Shown: piece by piece, positions 36,901 to 49,234 of the stretch | Layout of the letters: each line of letters opens with the position of its first letter | Numbering within the stretch: the first letter of the stretch is position 1 | Origin: Mytilus trossulus | Taxonomy: Eukaryota > Mollusca > Bivalvia > Mytilida > Mytilidae | Reading direction: 5' to 3' | DNA: 64,000 nt | Assembly (NCBI RefSeq): GCF_036588685.1 | Contig: NC_086376.1 | Coordinates: 25,085,930 to 25,149,929 of the forward strand | Translations under genes and position numbers: made by a program | Notes under the pieces: model-generated | What the model was told of the DNA's origin: nothing | Seen by the model: the letters and a program-made list of their open reading frames with translations, nothing else | The model's database searches: none

Positions 36901-39900
36901 ATATTTTTTGAGAATACGAGATTAAAATCCCTTTTCATCATGATATATTAATATATATTCTCGATGTATAAACTGACAATAAATAACCCTTCTGAAATCA
37001 TTATCATATATTTTCTTGATACCTGAATGGTAATCCTTCCCTGCGTTCCTTTTATTCACATGTCGACATATGGCAAATATAGACTATGTTATCGTATACT
37101 TAATTCTTTACCAAAGAGCATGCTAAAAAAGAGTTCGACTGTTACCCTTAAACATGTGTAGTAAATGTTACTATCTATATTATACTGTGCCACAACCTGA
37201 GTTTCAGTTTACATATTTTCTATAGTGGGACCTCGTATGTCAAAGTGAAGGTAAAGGAGGACTTACTCAATCTATGGTAACATTTGGCCAAATGTTTGGA
37301 TCCGTAATATTTCTACCGCTTGCTGACCGTTATGGAAGAAAGAAAATTATGATTTCAGTTGGATTTTCCATGTTTCTAGTTGGAACGCTTATATCTCTGT
37401 CACCGAATTACTACGTTTATATTGCAATGAAGTTTTTGTCTGGTGCAACTCTTGAGGTGAGTTTAAACTTAATTTGAATTATATTTGATGTTGTCATTTG
37501 TTTAGGGACATTCCGTTTTGAATGTTACTCGATGTTCAGTATTTTTGTGATTTCATTTTTGATCCGGTTTAAGAAGGTGTTTTTTGTAAGTGGGTTAACG
37601 GGCAAACGTAATTGTATCTTTAATATGAAGGTTGTTGGTAGAAATCATAGGAATATGTATTATCTTCTTGTAAATTCGTACAACTATTTGTTATTGAAAT
37701 CCTTCACCTTTCGATAAGTGCACCTTTTATTTTCTTGGATGCTATCTTATTGATATATACCATATACGCAAGTATTTTCATATTCATACTATATTCAGAA
37801 CGAACGTATTGTTTAAAGTCTAATATTTGTCTTAGAAAAACTATGCCCCTTATGGAGCTACATATATGGCTATTCATTAGTGCTGTACAAAAGGAATAGG
37901 TAGATAATTGTAACGAAAAATATCGATTCTACTTCATTACAACAATAATTCACCTTCAAAACGAACCGAAACAATATACAACTAAATTGTCAAAATCGGT
38001 GAATTCCTGTAGAAAAAAAAGATTTATCGTACGTCAGGAGCTTTTGTTATTAATATGTTCTGCATTGTTTGCATATCATTGCGAGTATACAGTAATTTAC
38101 AACAAACAAACAACGATAACCTCACATATGAAATAAATACGATAAGTTCAATTCTCTGATTGGTGTTTCCAAGACACTATCGATAGAGCACCAGAACGAA
38201 CTTAGACTGTGCGGAAAAAGATATCCCTGGAAATGTTCTGATGAAGTTCATAAAAACTAACTAGTCAATTAAAAGAAATAACTGTAGAGACCGAACATCG
38301 AAATGCGCTACAAATATCCGTGTATTCCTCTCCAGTTATGTTGTGTGTTCTTTATAAACACTGCAACTCTTCTCCAAACTCCGTACAGTGATCGGTTTTA
38401 TTTTCCTTTACTCCATCATTAGTGTAGAGTAATGCGGACCCGTATATGTGAATCGGAGCTGGAACTGCCGGGGAGTTTGACTCTTCTCATGACAAAAGCG
38501 TATAAATTGTCCCTCTAAAATTGTCATTTGTTATATTTTGAATTAAATGTCAATTATGTTACGTGTACATTGTATGTTTTTAAATAAAATTTTCTAATTC
38601 AATTAGGGTTATGGCATGACAATGTATACTTACATTTTTGAAATGTTTCCTGGGAAATATCGTTCTTATATTGGCATTTTTGGAGCCTTTTGGTGGAGTA
38701 CAAATGTTATTACCGTCACTGCCTTTGGTTATGGTCTACAGAATTATTCATGGCGAATTCTACATTTGGCACTTGGATTAATGGCATTCATCAATTTATT
38801 TATATTTTGGTAGTATACTTTAGTGAACATAAGATTCTAAGTAAATTAATATAGCATCTTCACAATAATCAAAACAGCACAAAGTTGTAATGAAAACCAA
38901 CATTTTCCCTCGATGTATATTGGTGTCTTGGAGTGATATGGATAGTCTCTATACACAGTCAGATATGTGACATTTTGGTTTCCATTTATACTAGAATAAT
39001 TTTTTTTTATTGTACAGGTGTCTACTTAACAGTACTATCTTGCATACTTTAACCATATAGAAAACACTTACTTAACTTTTGTTTACCTATACAGCACATT
39101 CACAGACGTCCTTGAAAGAGAATGAAAAGAGAAGACACTCGAACGATTCTTCTCTTCACTGATGATATATAAAGTATGCCCAATATAATTAAACTTCTTT
39201 AAGGTATAATTACTAACTTTTTTAAAGTTATGTTTTTTTGCTGTCACACTGACGTACACATTATCCAATAACACAATTCATTCATACAAGTAAAATAGTA
39301 ATTTGACTTATCAATTTGTTACCTTAGATGCCGAAACTGTTCATCAATCAAACGTTCTTATTGTTCCAAAAACATATTTTTTAGGTTATGTGACGAGTCG
39401 CTGAGGTGGCTGGTTGCTAACGGTAAAATAAAAGAGGCACATCAACTAATTCAAAAGATTGCAATGAAAAACAAGAAAGACCCAGACAAAATTGTACCAT
39501 TGTTGAGCTCATTCGACAGTGAAGTAGAGAACGGTGTAGGATATGAAAAAGAAGAAAATATTAATAGTGATATACATGTCAAATCAGCAATTGATCCTGT
39601 CACTTCAGTTGATCCTGTCACATCAGAAGTTAATACTGTCACGACTAAGAGTTCAAATAATCCGACAGTATTAGATATTTTTAGAAATGCATTTGTGTGT
39701 AAAATAGCTTTGATTTGGATGTTTACATGGTACTTAATTTATATTTAATATCTTGATCATTTGAAATAATATTAAATGCAAAAAACAGGATCTCATACTG
39801 CTGTTCACTTCTGTCGAAACAGGTACAGAAACAGTTATATTTGTGCAAAGGACCCTACGCCCCGCTCGATTGCATTTACGTGTAATGTGAATTGTGACTT

Positions 39901-42900
39901 TTTGGTAAAAAAAAATATCATTAAATGTATATTAGTCGGTTAACTTCATAATAAACATTATATATTCTAGTTGTGTCATTGGCAAGACTATGACAACTCT
40001 TTATGTGTATGTACTCTGTATACCAATTAGATTAAATTGGTTTCGTGATTTCATCATTGATATCATTCTGGTCACTGCTCGTTTTCACCACAGGGGATAC
40101 GGGATCATATAGCTTTTCAAGTTTACTCATAAATTTCAAGGATAAGCCGATATATTCACTCAAGTAAGGTTAGTAGAATAGGAAAGAAAGGGTGTATAAG
40201 TACCCGAGTTTTGAAAAAACAATTTGTTGAATAAGTTGCTTATGTTCAGCATGTATTTCAATCAACGTTAAAGATGAATGATTCGTATGTAGACTTCGTG
40301 GTTCTGACATGATAATAATGTATTCATTAACATGGAACGAACCAATTCAGTAGTTCTGGTATATTGCACCTTGTCAGTGTTTATCATGAAGAAATGCATT
40401 TCAAACCAAAATCTACATAGTTATGTATAAAAGTTGACTTTTATATTTAAAGTTTTTGATTCTACCTTTAAATATCTTGCAACACAAAACATTTTATAGA
40501 AAAAACACGATTGGGTCCGTCAAAAATCATAAAATCAACAATTCCGTATTTTAAAATTTAAAAAAAAATGTGAGAAACAACATAGTGTCTCTTTTTTTTG
40601 CTCATAGATGCCCGACAAAATGCATATGACATAGACATTGTTTCAGAGTTTATTCATGTAGTTTCAATCTTTAATTTTAAATTATTTTATGACCTTCTGG
40701 ATAAGTTTGAACAGGGTTGTGTAGAACGTGATTATTCAGTTCTCTTTTTTTTCAAAACAAAATTTACTAATTAGATAATAAATTCCAGGTTTACAAATGG
40801 TATGACGTATTATGGGCTATTGTATTCTTCTGTACAATTAGAAGGTAGTCGATTCTTGAACTTTTTTGTAAATGGTTTGGTGGAATACCCGTCATGTGTG
40901 GTCTTTGCAATATTAGTGAATATGAACAGGTACATTCTAGACTTAATTATATATGAATTCTCTAGTATAATTTTATGCATGCTTCGGATCTGCTTTTTAT
41001 ATTTTTATACATACATTAAACTGTATGATGCAATATCATATCTTTGTCTGACAGTTGTTAGGATTAAATACTCTTTTACATTCGTGCATTATTATTGTAA
41101 TATATACTGTAACCTTTGACAATGACAACACAATTGTATATGACTTTTGTCTTTATAACTATAGCATTTCTTTATACAGCATCAGTAGAAAGAAGTTAAC
41201 TATAGGCTTCCATTTGCTGGCTGGTATATCAATGATACTGTCTGTTGTATTAATTAGTTTTAGAGGTAAGTTGACTATAGGCTTTTATTTGCTGGTTGGT
41301 GAAATATGCCATTAATGTTTTGTTTAATATCTTTGATGAGACAACAACTATCAACGAAGAAAACAAGTGATTGAATCGAGAGATCAGTATATGGCTCACC
41401 AAAGAAAATAAAACCCGTCGGCTCCTATATATCTAATTCATAAAGGATGCGAGCGGTTACTGATATGTTTTCGCGGTTTTATAAATAAAAATTTTAATAC
41501 TAGAGTATTATCATTCAAAAGTAATTAAATAAGAAAATAAGATTTGTGTTTTTTTTTTGTGTTTTTTTTGTGTTTTTTTTTTTATTATTATAACGTCGAT
41601 GGAAGAAAAATGTAGCTTTACAATATATTGAGCTCTAAATCGCCCAATGTATAATGTCTAATTTAGTAGATTAGTAGATTTTAATTTTACACACAATTAA
41701 AATATGCATGTAATCTATTATTTCAGAGAAAAACGAAATATTTGTTAAACTAGCTATCGCCTGTAGTTTTATAGCCAAAACAGGTATAGCAGGTTCCTAC
41801 AATTCCATATTCATTTATACACCGGAGACATTTCCTACAAATTTAAGGTAATTTAACTGCTATTACTGAAATAAAATATAGAGTTTGTTTAAAAATATTC
41901 CTATCTTAGAAGGGGTAATGTTTGGCAACTTACAAATAGCTTCTTTTTTAAAGCATGGCACAAAGAAAATTTAAAAAAGTGTGAAAGATTTAAACTATCT
42001 TTATTTTCTGCTAGAAACAAACCTTTTATTGGCAATCATACCCCTTACAACCCATTTCTATCGTTATACTTCATAGTTTCTATTTCTGAATTAAGTATAC
42101 ATTGAATGGATCTATTGTTACGAATGACAATGGATTTTACCAGAAAGTTTGACGAGCGGAATTTCTTGAAACCCCTACTACTACGTAATAAAAAAAGACC
42201 ATTGTTATTTTATTACAATAGAATTTTTTTTTTTTTTAATTATGTGAAGATAAATATTACTAAAAGTGTTTACTACAAGTTGTTTATAATTTCTATGGTA
42301 TGATGTTGACATGTTTTCATCTGTTTCAACATACACTTGGTTTTTTTTCTAATAAAAGTAGTTATAAGTTTTCTATACACTTCTTTCAACAAACACGAAT
42401 ACTATCATAATTTTTCCAGGGGGGAATAATAGTTCAGAATATTTCTTCAATTTGAAACAAACTTTTTATTCGATGAAATTGTATATCTTCCCTTCATTGT
42501 ATTTTACATAATGACATACAGTCTACATAGGCAAAGATGGTAAAAAAAACCTCATAAAAATACTGGGATACCCCGAAAGGAGCGAGATCAGGTGTGTCGA
42601 CAGTGTTAGCAATGCATGTATCACTCGCCATGCGAATCCTCATTAAGTCAAAAATTGTGACACAATCTGTAAATTTACAGATCAGACGACTATACTTGTA
42701 TTTAGGGAAACTTACCATAAATCTGTTTTTATACCGAACAATTGTGCCGGTCGACCAATAAAGCAACAGTAGTATACTGCTGTTCGAAATTCATAAATCG
42801 ATTGAGAAAAAAACAAATCTTGGTTACAAACAAAAACTAAAACGCATTAAATATAAAAGGAAAACTACGAAACAACAGAAACTCAACATTAAAATGTAAC

Positions 42901-45520
42901 ACACACAGAAACAAACTATAATGTAACGATGGCCATTTCCCTTGACTTGATACAGGACATTTTAAGAAAATGAAGGGTTGAACCTGGTTTTATGGCATGC
43001 CTGACCCCCCGCTTTAATGGCAATGTAAAATATAACATTAAAATGACAACATTACCTGACAGGATTACAATACAAATAAATGGGAGAAGATATAGAACAG
43101 AGAAACACACGAGTTATAGTAGTTAAACAAAGTATCAGGTTTAAAATTTAATACGCCAGACGTGCATTTCGTCCACACCAGACTAACCAGTGACGATCAA
43201 AGGAAAAAAAGTTTGAAAGCCAAAACAAGTACAAAGCTGAAGAGCACTGACGACAAAAAGTTCCAAAAAAGTTGTACCTAATACAGTTAAGGTTTTCTGC
43301 CTGGGACAAGAACATCCTTATTATTTAGAATAATTTATACTTTTGCAAACAGTAAATTTTATAAAATTACTATATAATAGATACATATGAAAAAACCGAA
43401 GTGTTGACCTACTACAGAAATGCGCGATGGCGAGCGTAAAATTTGTATGTTTTCTATTTCAATAGTGTTTCGAATTAACTGTCATAGAAGAATTTGTGTG
43501 ATAAACATATCCTTGTATTGTTAACTCGGCAGACTATTTTGGACATGTATTTGTATTCTGATGACAGTTTATATGCCAGAAGGATACCCCTTAACTATGT
43601 ATAGATTGGCCTTTATTGTTTGTACGCAGGATTAAGAGGTTGGTGATAGGTGTGGAATGTTGTTTTGTCACAGATTCTTGCATTATTGTGTAACAGCAGA
43701 AGAAGTATTTTGTATAAGTATTTCTTAAATTGTTTTTAATCTTTTTATAGAATATGTCTTTTGTAGAAATATGGGATTAGGTATAGGAGCTTTTGGTTCA
43801 CATATTGGTGGAGTTATTGCACCGTTTGCGACTCTTTTGGTATGCCATATATGATTATTTTCTATAAACGTTCTTGTCTCAGAAGTTAAATGATTACAGA
43901 AATATACTTTTAAAAATGATTTATAAAAAAGGTTTGTCTATAATGGTGCACGCGATTGATGTATGCATATACCTTTCCTGTAGTCAGCAAACTATTTATC
44001 ATATACATAACACACAAATACATGTTTGCTGTTATTATACTTGTAAAAATAAAACATCTTACGCTTCGGTGAACAGTGAATGATAACATAAAAGTAAAAT
44101 GATGTGACATGAATGTCAATGAGTCCATTCTCAACACTCCCCACCAGAGACCAATTTGCATAGATGATAAGCAACTATAGGTTACCGTACGGTACTTTAC
44201 AAAGAGCTAAGCCCGTAGCACCTAACACGCTATAAAAAGGCCCCGAGAAACAAGAACAGTTTAGATGAGAAAGTTATACAAACAATAAAAATTTCTATAC
44301 AGCAACATACGACAACCACTAATATAGACACCCCATAACCACGGTATACCTGACTGAATAACCTAGAAAATGTGGTATCGGCGCCGATGAGACGGCACAA
44401 TAATTTTCCGGTGTTAATATAGAAAAAAAGGATGTTGTATGATTGCCAATGAGACATCTCTCCACAAGAAACCAAAATGACACAGAAATTAACAACTATA
44501 GGTCACCGTACGGCCTTCAGCAATGAGCAAAGCCCATACCGCATAGTCAGCTATAAAAGGTCCCGAAATGATAATGTAAAACAATTCAAACGAGAAAAAT
44601 ATGTTTGTATGTTTCCAAACCCTCGCCTAACCTGTAATAGGGGGTAACTTCACATCAATCTTTAAAAGTCAGATCGATACAAAGCCCAAAACAATTATCA
44701 AAAACACAATAGACACAAAGAACATTTCTGAGAGTACTTACTTGACTGAAAGCTAATTCAGAACCAATGACAACTCAAACACGTATCTAAGGCAAAATTA
44801 TGTTTTCAGTACACTTATAACGTATAATGAACTTAGTATAGAAACGTCTTCAAAAGTCCGAGATATGGATGACAATTTGCAATGACAAAATATAGGTTTT
44901 GACAGATTGTATGACTGTGAATTTACAAATGTAGTTTTTTATTTACTGGTAGCAAAATTTATATTTATATCGATAGAACAACATTCAAAGATCTAAAGCC
45001 TTTTGAGAATGAGTGCATTATATATGAGCAGTATCAGAAGGCATAGAATATATTTATACTTGATAAAAAAAGAAAAAACTCAGCCCTCTCTAAAGATCAT
45101 ACAAATAAATTTGATATATTTCGAGAATTAACATATTAAATGTATTGTATATAAATGCGAGTAGTGAAACAAAACATTAAGCTCTACGTGTACAGCTGTT
45201 TTATAAATTTTGAACAAAAGTGATGTTATTAACAGTAATTGATTTAATATACTTTCAATGCTTTTCATTGAAATTTGAATTATGTTATGTTTGAGTATAA
45301 TACCTTTTAATTTGTTCACTAAAAACCACTTTTGCAGGCTTTCCATGTCGAATGGGGACCTGGAGTAGTGTTTGGAGCATGCTGTCTCATTGTTTCATTT
45401 CTTCTGTTATTTCTACCAGAAACTAAAGCAAGACCACTGCCCCAAACAATTATGGAGATGAAGCAGTGGAACAAGAAACATTGCAATCAGTCTGATGAAA
45501 AAACTATTTATGTTAATTAG
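33911..45520 (+). CDS. SLC22-family membrane transporter, gene 3 of tandem array (complete, 575 aa)
   Basis: Ten exons: 33911-34043, 36374-36585, 37226-37456, 38607-38809, 39385-39729, 40789-40929, 41180-41265, 41727-41847, 43767-43839 and 45338-45520 (TAG). Exon 2 must start at 36374, because the nearer AG at 36379-36380 gives the wrong phase. The N-terminus MANIDVDKILLSLGWFGPYQ is the canonical SLC22 start. The extracellular loop has the same four-cysteine pattern as gene 2 (FTC, STC, LPC, then DLVC of exon 3) and sequons NNS, NGT, NST and NSS. Motifs: ADRYGRKK, FEMFPGKYRS, LCDESLRWLVANG, TPETFPTNLRNMGLG. Oddities: exon 5 is 72 bp longer than in gene 2, adding a polar stretch with a DPVTS repeat to the large cytoplasmic loop, and the loop before TM2 has QSEGKGG. 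It is the most divergent of the three, so it may have a different substrate or regulation. Poly(A) signal AATAAA at 45536-45541. Confidence 0.95.
35125..35430 (+). repeat. Family E copy 2
   Basis: AGTATAATCACAAAAATACTG, CTGACTTGGTACAGGCATTT, GTAGAAAATGGCGG; same orientation as 4855-5030 and 47118-47400. Confidence 0.65.
35937..36262 (+). mobile_element. Retrozyme-family monomer, nearly complete
   Basis: Begins with the CCACTGGGTCGAT...CACCAGCCCAG module (35937-35996), continues through CTTATCCCAGG and GCTCTTCAACTTTG, and ends with the hammerhead-like motif. It is about 325 bp, close to the 350-bp period of the array at 14.3 kb. Non-coding. Confidence 0.7.
36204..36243 (+). ncRNA. Hammerhead-ribozyme-like motif, best core in window
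   Basis: CTGATGA (36204-36210), stem II GTCT/AGAC with loop TATGT, GAAA (36224-36227), stem III CGC/GCG with loop GAGTCTG. Only the residue that should be U before the cleavage site is A (36241). Stem I is weak. Probably a recently inactivated type I hammerhead. Confidence 0.6.
41180..41310 (+). repeat. Duplicated fragment of exon 7, SLC22 gene 3
   Basis: Exon text at about 41195-41228 (GTTAACTATAGGCTTCCATT, TGCTGGCTGGT) recurs just past the splice donor at about 41269-41302 with a few changes (GTTGACTATAGGCTTTTATT, TGCTGGTTGGT). The copy is intronic. Confidence 0.75.
42762..43125 (-). repeat. Family B copy, inverted
   Basis: GCAACAGTAGTATACTGCTG through GGTTTTATGGCATGCC to ACAATACAAATAAATGGGAG; inverse of 5036-5570. 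Confidence 0.7.
43140..43340 (-). repeat. Retrozyme-family copy, inverted and decayed
   Basis: On the - strand it reads GATCGTCACTGGTTAGTCTGG, GTGGACGAAATGCACGTCTGG and CGTATTAAATT. The core CTGGTTA is mutated, but GAAA and the GTA cleavage triplet are kept. Confidence 0.55.
44092..44400 (-). repeat. Family A copy, diverged
   Basis: GATGTGACATGAATGTCAAT, AGACCAATTTGCATAGATG, AACTATAGGTTACCGTACGG; in the last intron of SLC22 gene 3. Confidence 0.6.
44425..44640 (-). repeat. Family A copy (subtype 1)
   Basis: GATGTTGTATGATTGCCAAT, AACTATAGGTCACCGTACGG, CATACCGCATAGTCAGCTAT, CAAACGAGAAAAA. The closest copy to the inverse of the Penelope-type 3' tail. Confidence 0.75.
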
Positions 45521-45535
45521 CATGTTTTTATTCGG

Positions 45536-45541
45536 AATAAA
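45536..45541 (+). terminator. Poly(A) signal of SLC22 gene 3
   Basis: AATAAA 16 bp after the stop codon of gene 3, implying a very short 3' untranslated region. Confidence 0.65.
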
Positions 45542-45544
45542 ACT

Positions 45545-46812
45545 TAAATTTAGTTGTTTCTAGTTAAGATCTAGTTTGGGTATGTTTTTTTTTTTACTTT
45601 ATAAAGGACCACAGTTATACCCCGAAGATGCATGTTATCATCAAAATTCTACACTTTAATAACATGTTTGTGGAGCTTGGTACCGGTTGATTGTTATTTC
45701 AGCCACTAATATGAAGACAGTCGGAATGTCAATGGTTATTAATTGTGCAACGCTTCTGGTTAAAATGTTTTTTTTTACTCCTATGAATCCAAATACTTAC
45801 TGACAAAAAAAAAATCATCTTGCAAAACAATCTAATTTGAGTTATATTGATAATGAACTGTTTCTGAAAAAGACGCAGATTTCAATGAGTCCTTATATCT
45901 CGTACATCCTAGTGAACTGAGATAGGGATAATTCTCAGAGTAAAAAGTCTGCTGGATACTTTGATCTTGATTTTCCTGAAACTCGACACCGATTGAAATG
46001 TATTACTTGAATCTTGGTGAGCGTAATGATTTCAACCCTCTAATACTCTGCCTTCCATTTCGTAATTATATCCTATGCATTATCGTATGATGTTCACGTT
46101 ACGCTCATGCATGTTCATACTATACGGACTTCATTCACATTGACAAGGTATCGCTACTAACACATCAACTGATCCAACACAGACGAAGAACAACTGAAAT
46201 CGACACAAAGTAGATTCAACGGCAATCATTACGAATTGGTTGTCCGAACTCATTAGTGACATCTTTTTTGCGTGCTAGATTATAAGATACATTTATCTTT
46301 GTCTGATATCTAGCTTTTCCGATTGAGTCCTATTATAGTGGCATTTTTACTTGGTGTAAATGGGGATGGCGAGTGATACATGCACAACAGGAAACTCGCA
46401 CCAGATCTATAGTATGAAATTCCCTCGGTTTTATTTTCCTCACTCGAATTGACTCTTCCTAATTGGTTTACGAGATTTAAACTTAAACAAAATACTGTCT
46501 ACTTCATTTAGTAGATAGAATGTATGCCTCTATATCTGTATCTTTTTAAATTTAATGATATGACAAAAGGGTTCTACCAAGATCCTCGCCAACACGTTAA
46601 ATTTACATCCTTGATAAACTACGAATTTATGTCATCTGATCTACAAGATCGTGATTTGTTGAGGCCGTTCAAATATTTCGAACTGACAACGCCATTGCAA
46701 AAAACAAAAAACAAGAGCAAACGACAAACAACAGTATAAAAGACCAACGTTCTAATCGTCTTCTTTGAGAAAGATATTTCATAATTGTCAACCAACTCAT
46801 AATGTAGCAGTT
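45545..46812 (+). other. Spacer between SLC22 gene 3 and the decayed fourth copy
   Basis: I searched for relics of exons 1-7 and saw none. The short frame at 46524-46739 has no recognisable content. Confidence 0.5.
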
Positions 46813-47117
46813 ATGTTTATGTTATATGTCTACACACCAGACACATATCCTAATAACCTAAGGCAAGTCTCGCAACTCTATCTTTATCAGTTTCCCTCAA
46901 ACTCTAATAGGCGTGTTTGTATTTCACAATGATTTTGAAATCTGTATAAATAACTATTTGGTGTCAACACACATATTCTTTAAATTCCTCTAATTGACCA
47001 AGGTAAAACAGAGGTAAAATAACCCATATAGAAAAAATAACCATATATCGTTTTGCTACATTGTATGATGTACAGTTCAAGGATGTGTCTAAAATATACC
47101 TTATTACAAATGTAGTA

Positions 47118-47400
47118 GAAAGTATAAAAAAAACTCAGATGAAAATTCAAAACGGAAAATCCCTAATCAAATAGCAAAATCAAAAGCTCAAACACATCAA
47201 ACGAATTGATAACAACTGTCATATTTCTGACATGGTACATGCATTTTCTTATGGTGGTTTTATAGTCAGCTAAACCTCCCATGACATTATATTGACAACG
47301 ATACGTTAACAAAACGAACAGACGTAATAGGTAAATATGTCAAATATACATCAGTCACATTGTTTTATAGTCTTAATCTAAATCACTAAACAAAACTAAG
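47118..47400 (+). repeat. Family E copy 3, between relic exons 8 and 9
   Basis: AAACTCAGATGAAAATTCAA, CAAAAGCTCAAACACATC, GACATGGTACATGCATTTTC, GACAACGATACG. Confidence 0.65.
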
Positions 47401-48459
47401 TAATATGTAACAAAGAAGCACATATCAAACATAACAACCCCACCCATTGCTTTCCAATGTTTGAATGTTATCTATGTACGCCATAAACGACTAAAAGTCT
47501 TAAATTACTGGCACCAAAAGGTTAAACCAACATTGACTCTAACGTAGAATCGTAAGATATTAAATATTTTTGTTGTGCAAAGTATGAAATTGTTGTAGTC
47601 GTTTGTTCCTTGGGCATATCCTTTACAGAATGTAAATTAGAAGTTCGCCATTCCGTCTTGCGACTTATCTATATGTTTATTGTGTATTTCTTCTAAAAAA
47701 ATAGTTTTCAATAGGTGTCTGACTAAGAATAATATGAATAAGATACCATTTCAAATATTTTAACTTTACGAGATGACACAAACCAATGTTGAAGCTTACA
47801 TGATATCAAATGACTATTTGAAATAGAATCATGCGTGTTTCCCCATTATGTTTTTAGGTAAATTGTATAGTTAACGGGAGGTAACTCTAATTGAAATATG
47901 TTCAATCTCCATTATCGGTAGATCATACTGTCGCAGAGTGACTTACAATGATAAGGTTTGAGCGTTCCTGATCATAGTTAAAACAGCGAAAACAACTACC
48001 ATTCAATTACTAGCTTCTGATTTAGAACAGCATGACCAGGCATACACAGAATGTGTCAGTTTGTTGTCGATGTATGAGTTTGACTTTCCCTCTGGTATCT
48101 TTCGTCCCTCTTTTAAACATGATGATAGCACCTATCCTTCCCTTACCTCGGACATGTACAGTGGCGAAAAATATAAAAATATTTTGAAAAAAGCTTGACT
48201 TATTTTGATATAGATACAAAGCAGGAAACAATCTAACAAAATCACAAAAATAAACGATGACTTCAAAGCATATCTCATAGATCTACTATACTCACATCAT
48301 AAATGATATCTTTATTCTATGTCATTATTCTTGACGTCTCAGCTTACCTTTTTTGAAGATTATTTGTTATCAATGTCGTTTAAATAAACTGTCTGGCCGA
48401 TTCAATGATTTACATAATTAAGATATTGATCACTATTTCCTTCATTTGTGTATAAAAAT

Positions 48460-48605
48460 AAAATGTGGTATGATTGCCAATGAGACACCTCTCCACAAGA
48501 GACCAAACTGACACAGAATTGACCTCTATAGGTCAGCGTACAACAATGAGCAAAGCCCATACCGCATAGTCAGCTATAAAAGGCCCCGAGAGCCCCGTAG
48601 TCTTT
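48460..48605 (-). repeat. Family A copy (subtype 1), truncated
   Basis: AAATGTGGTATGATTGCCAA through ATAGTCAGCTATAAAAGGCC, just before the relic exon 9. Confidence 0.7.
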
Positions 48606-49234
48606 TATGAGTTTATAAAGGCTCAAATCAGACTTCTATTATAAGGCATGTTTCATTTTATTTCATTTAAGAAATACAGGCCTAGGACTTACAACATTAG
48701 CGGCTCAAATTGTTAGAATCCTTGCTCCTTTCTCCGCATTTTTCGTATGTATCTTATTGTTTTTATTCTTCTTAACAAAGTAGATATTTAAAAAGCAAGT
48801 TTTTTGTAATACTTCAATTGTAATCAACTGCTTTCGGTATAGGACGTCATGCAATGTTCGTGAATGATAGATGGAGTATAGCGATTATACAATTCAGTTC
48901 CACTTAAAATCAAAAATGTTGTTTATGTATCAGAAAGAAATTGTTATAAAACAAAAAGCATACGCAATAAAATTTTAAGATTGATATGATAATCTTGAAA
49001 ACCATTTATAACACGATTGCTCTATTGAAGTCAAAAGGCATTTTCTGTTGTTTCTTTTTCATTGGTAAATGATTGTAATTTGCAGGCTTTGATGTTGAAT
49101 GGTGTCCCGCTGTAGTATTTGGACAGTGCTGTCTTGCCGTTTCATTTCTTGGCGTGTTTTTACCAGAGACGAGAAACAAACCGCTTCCACAAACATTTAA
49201 TGAAGTTGAGAAGTTGAACAAAGAACAATAAACA

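Larger units (their letters stand above)
46816..49231 (+). pseudogene. Decayed fourth SLC22 copy (remnants of exons 8, 9 and 10)
   Basis: Three pieces, in order and on the array's strand, match the last exons of gene 3. 46816-46862 reads YVYTPDTYPNNLR, the end of exon 8, but its splice donor is GC instead of GT and the first half of the exon is not recognisable. 48672-48744 is an intact-looking exon 9 (RNTGLGL...APFSAFF) with the standard 73-bp length, acceptor AG and donor GT. 49086-49231 is exon 10 (VEWCPAVVFGQCCLAVSFL, then LPQT and TAA), but one base is missing just after the splice site relative to gene 3 (GCTTTGATG against GCTTTCCATG), which shifts the frame. No exons 1-7 were found between 45545 and 46815. 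It is best read as a dead, 5'-truncated duplicate closest to gene 3. A very diverged but spliced gene is unlikely given the missing body. Confidence 0.85.

Noticed and set aside
41545..41590. GTTTTTTTT simple repeat
   Set aside because: Short homopolymer-rich intron sequence with no further structure.
46524..46739. Possible extra exon upstream of the SLC22 relic
   Set aside because: The translation has none of the SLC22 motifs expected for exons 4-7.
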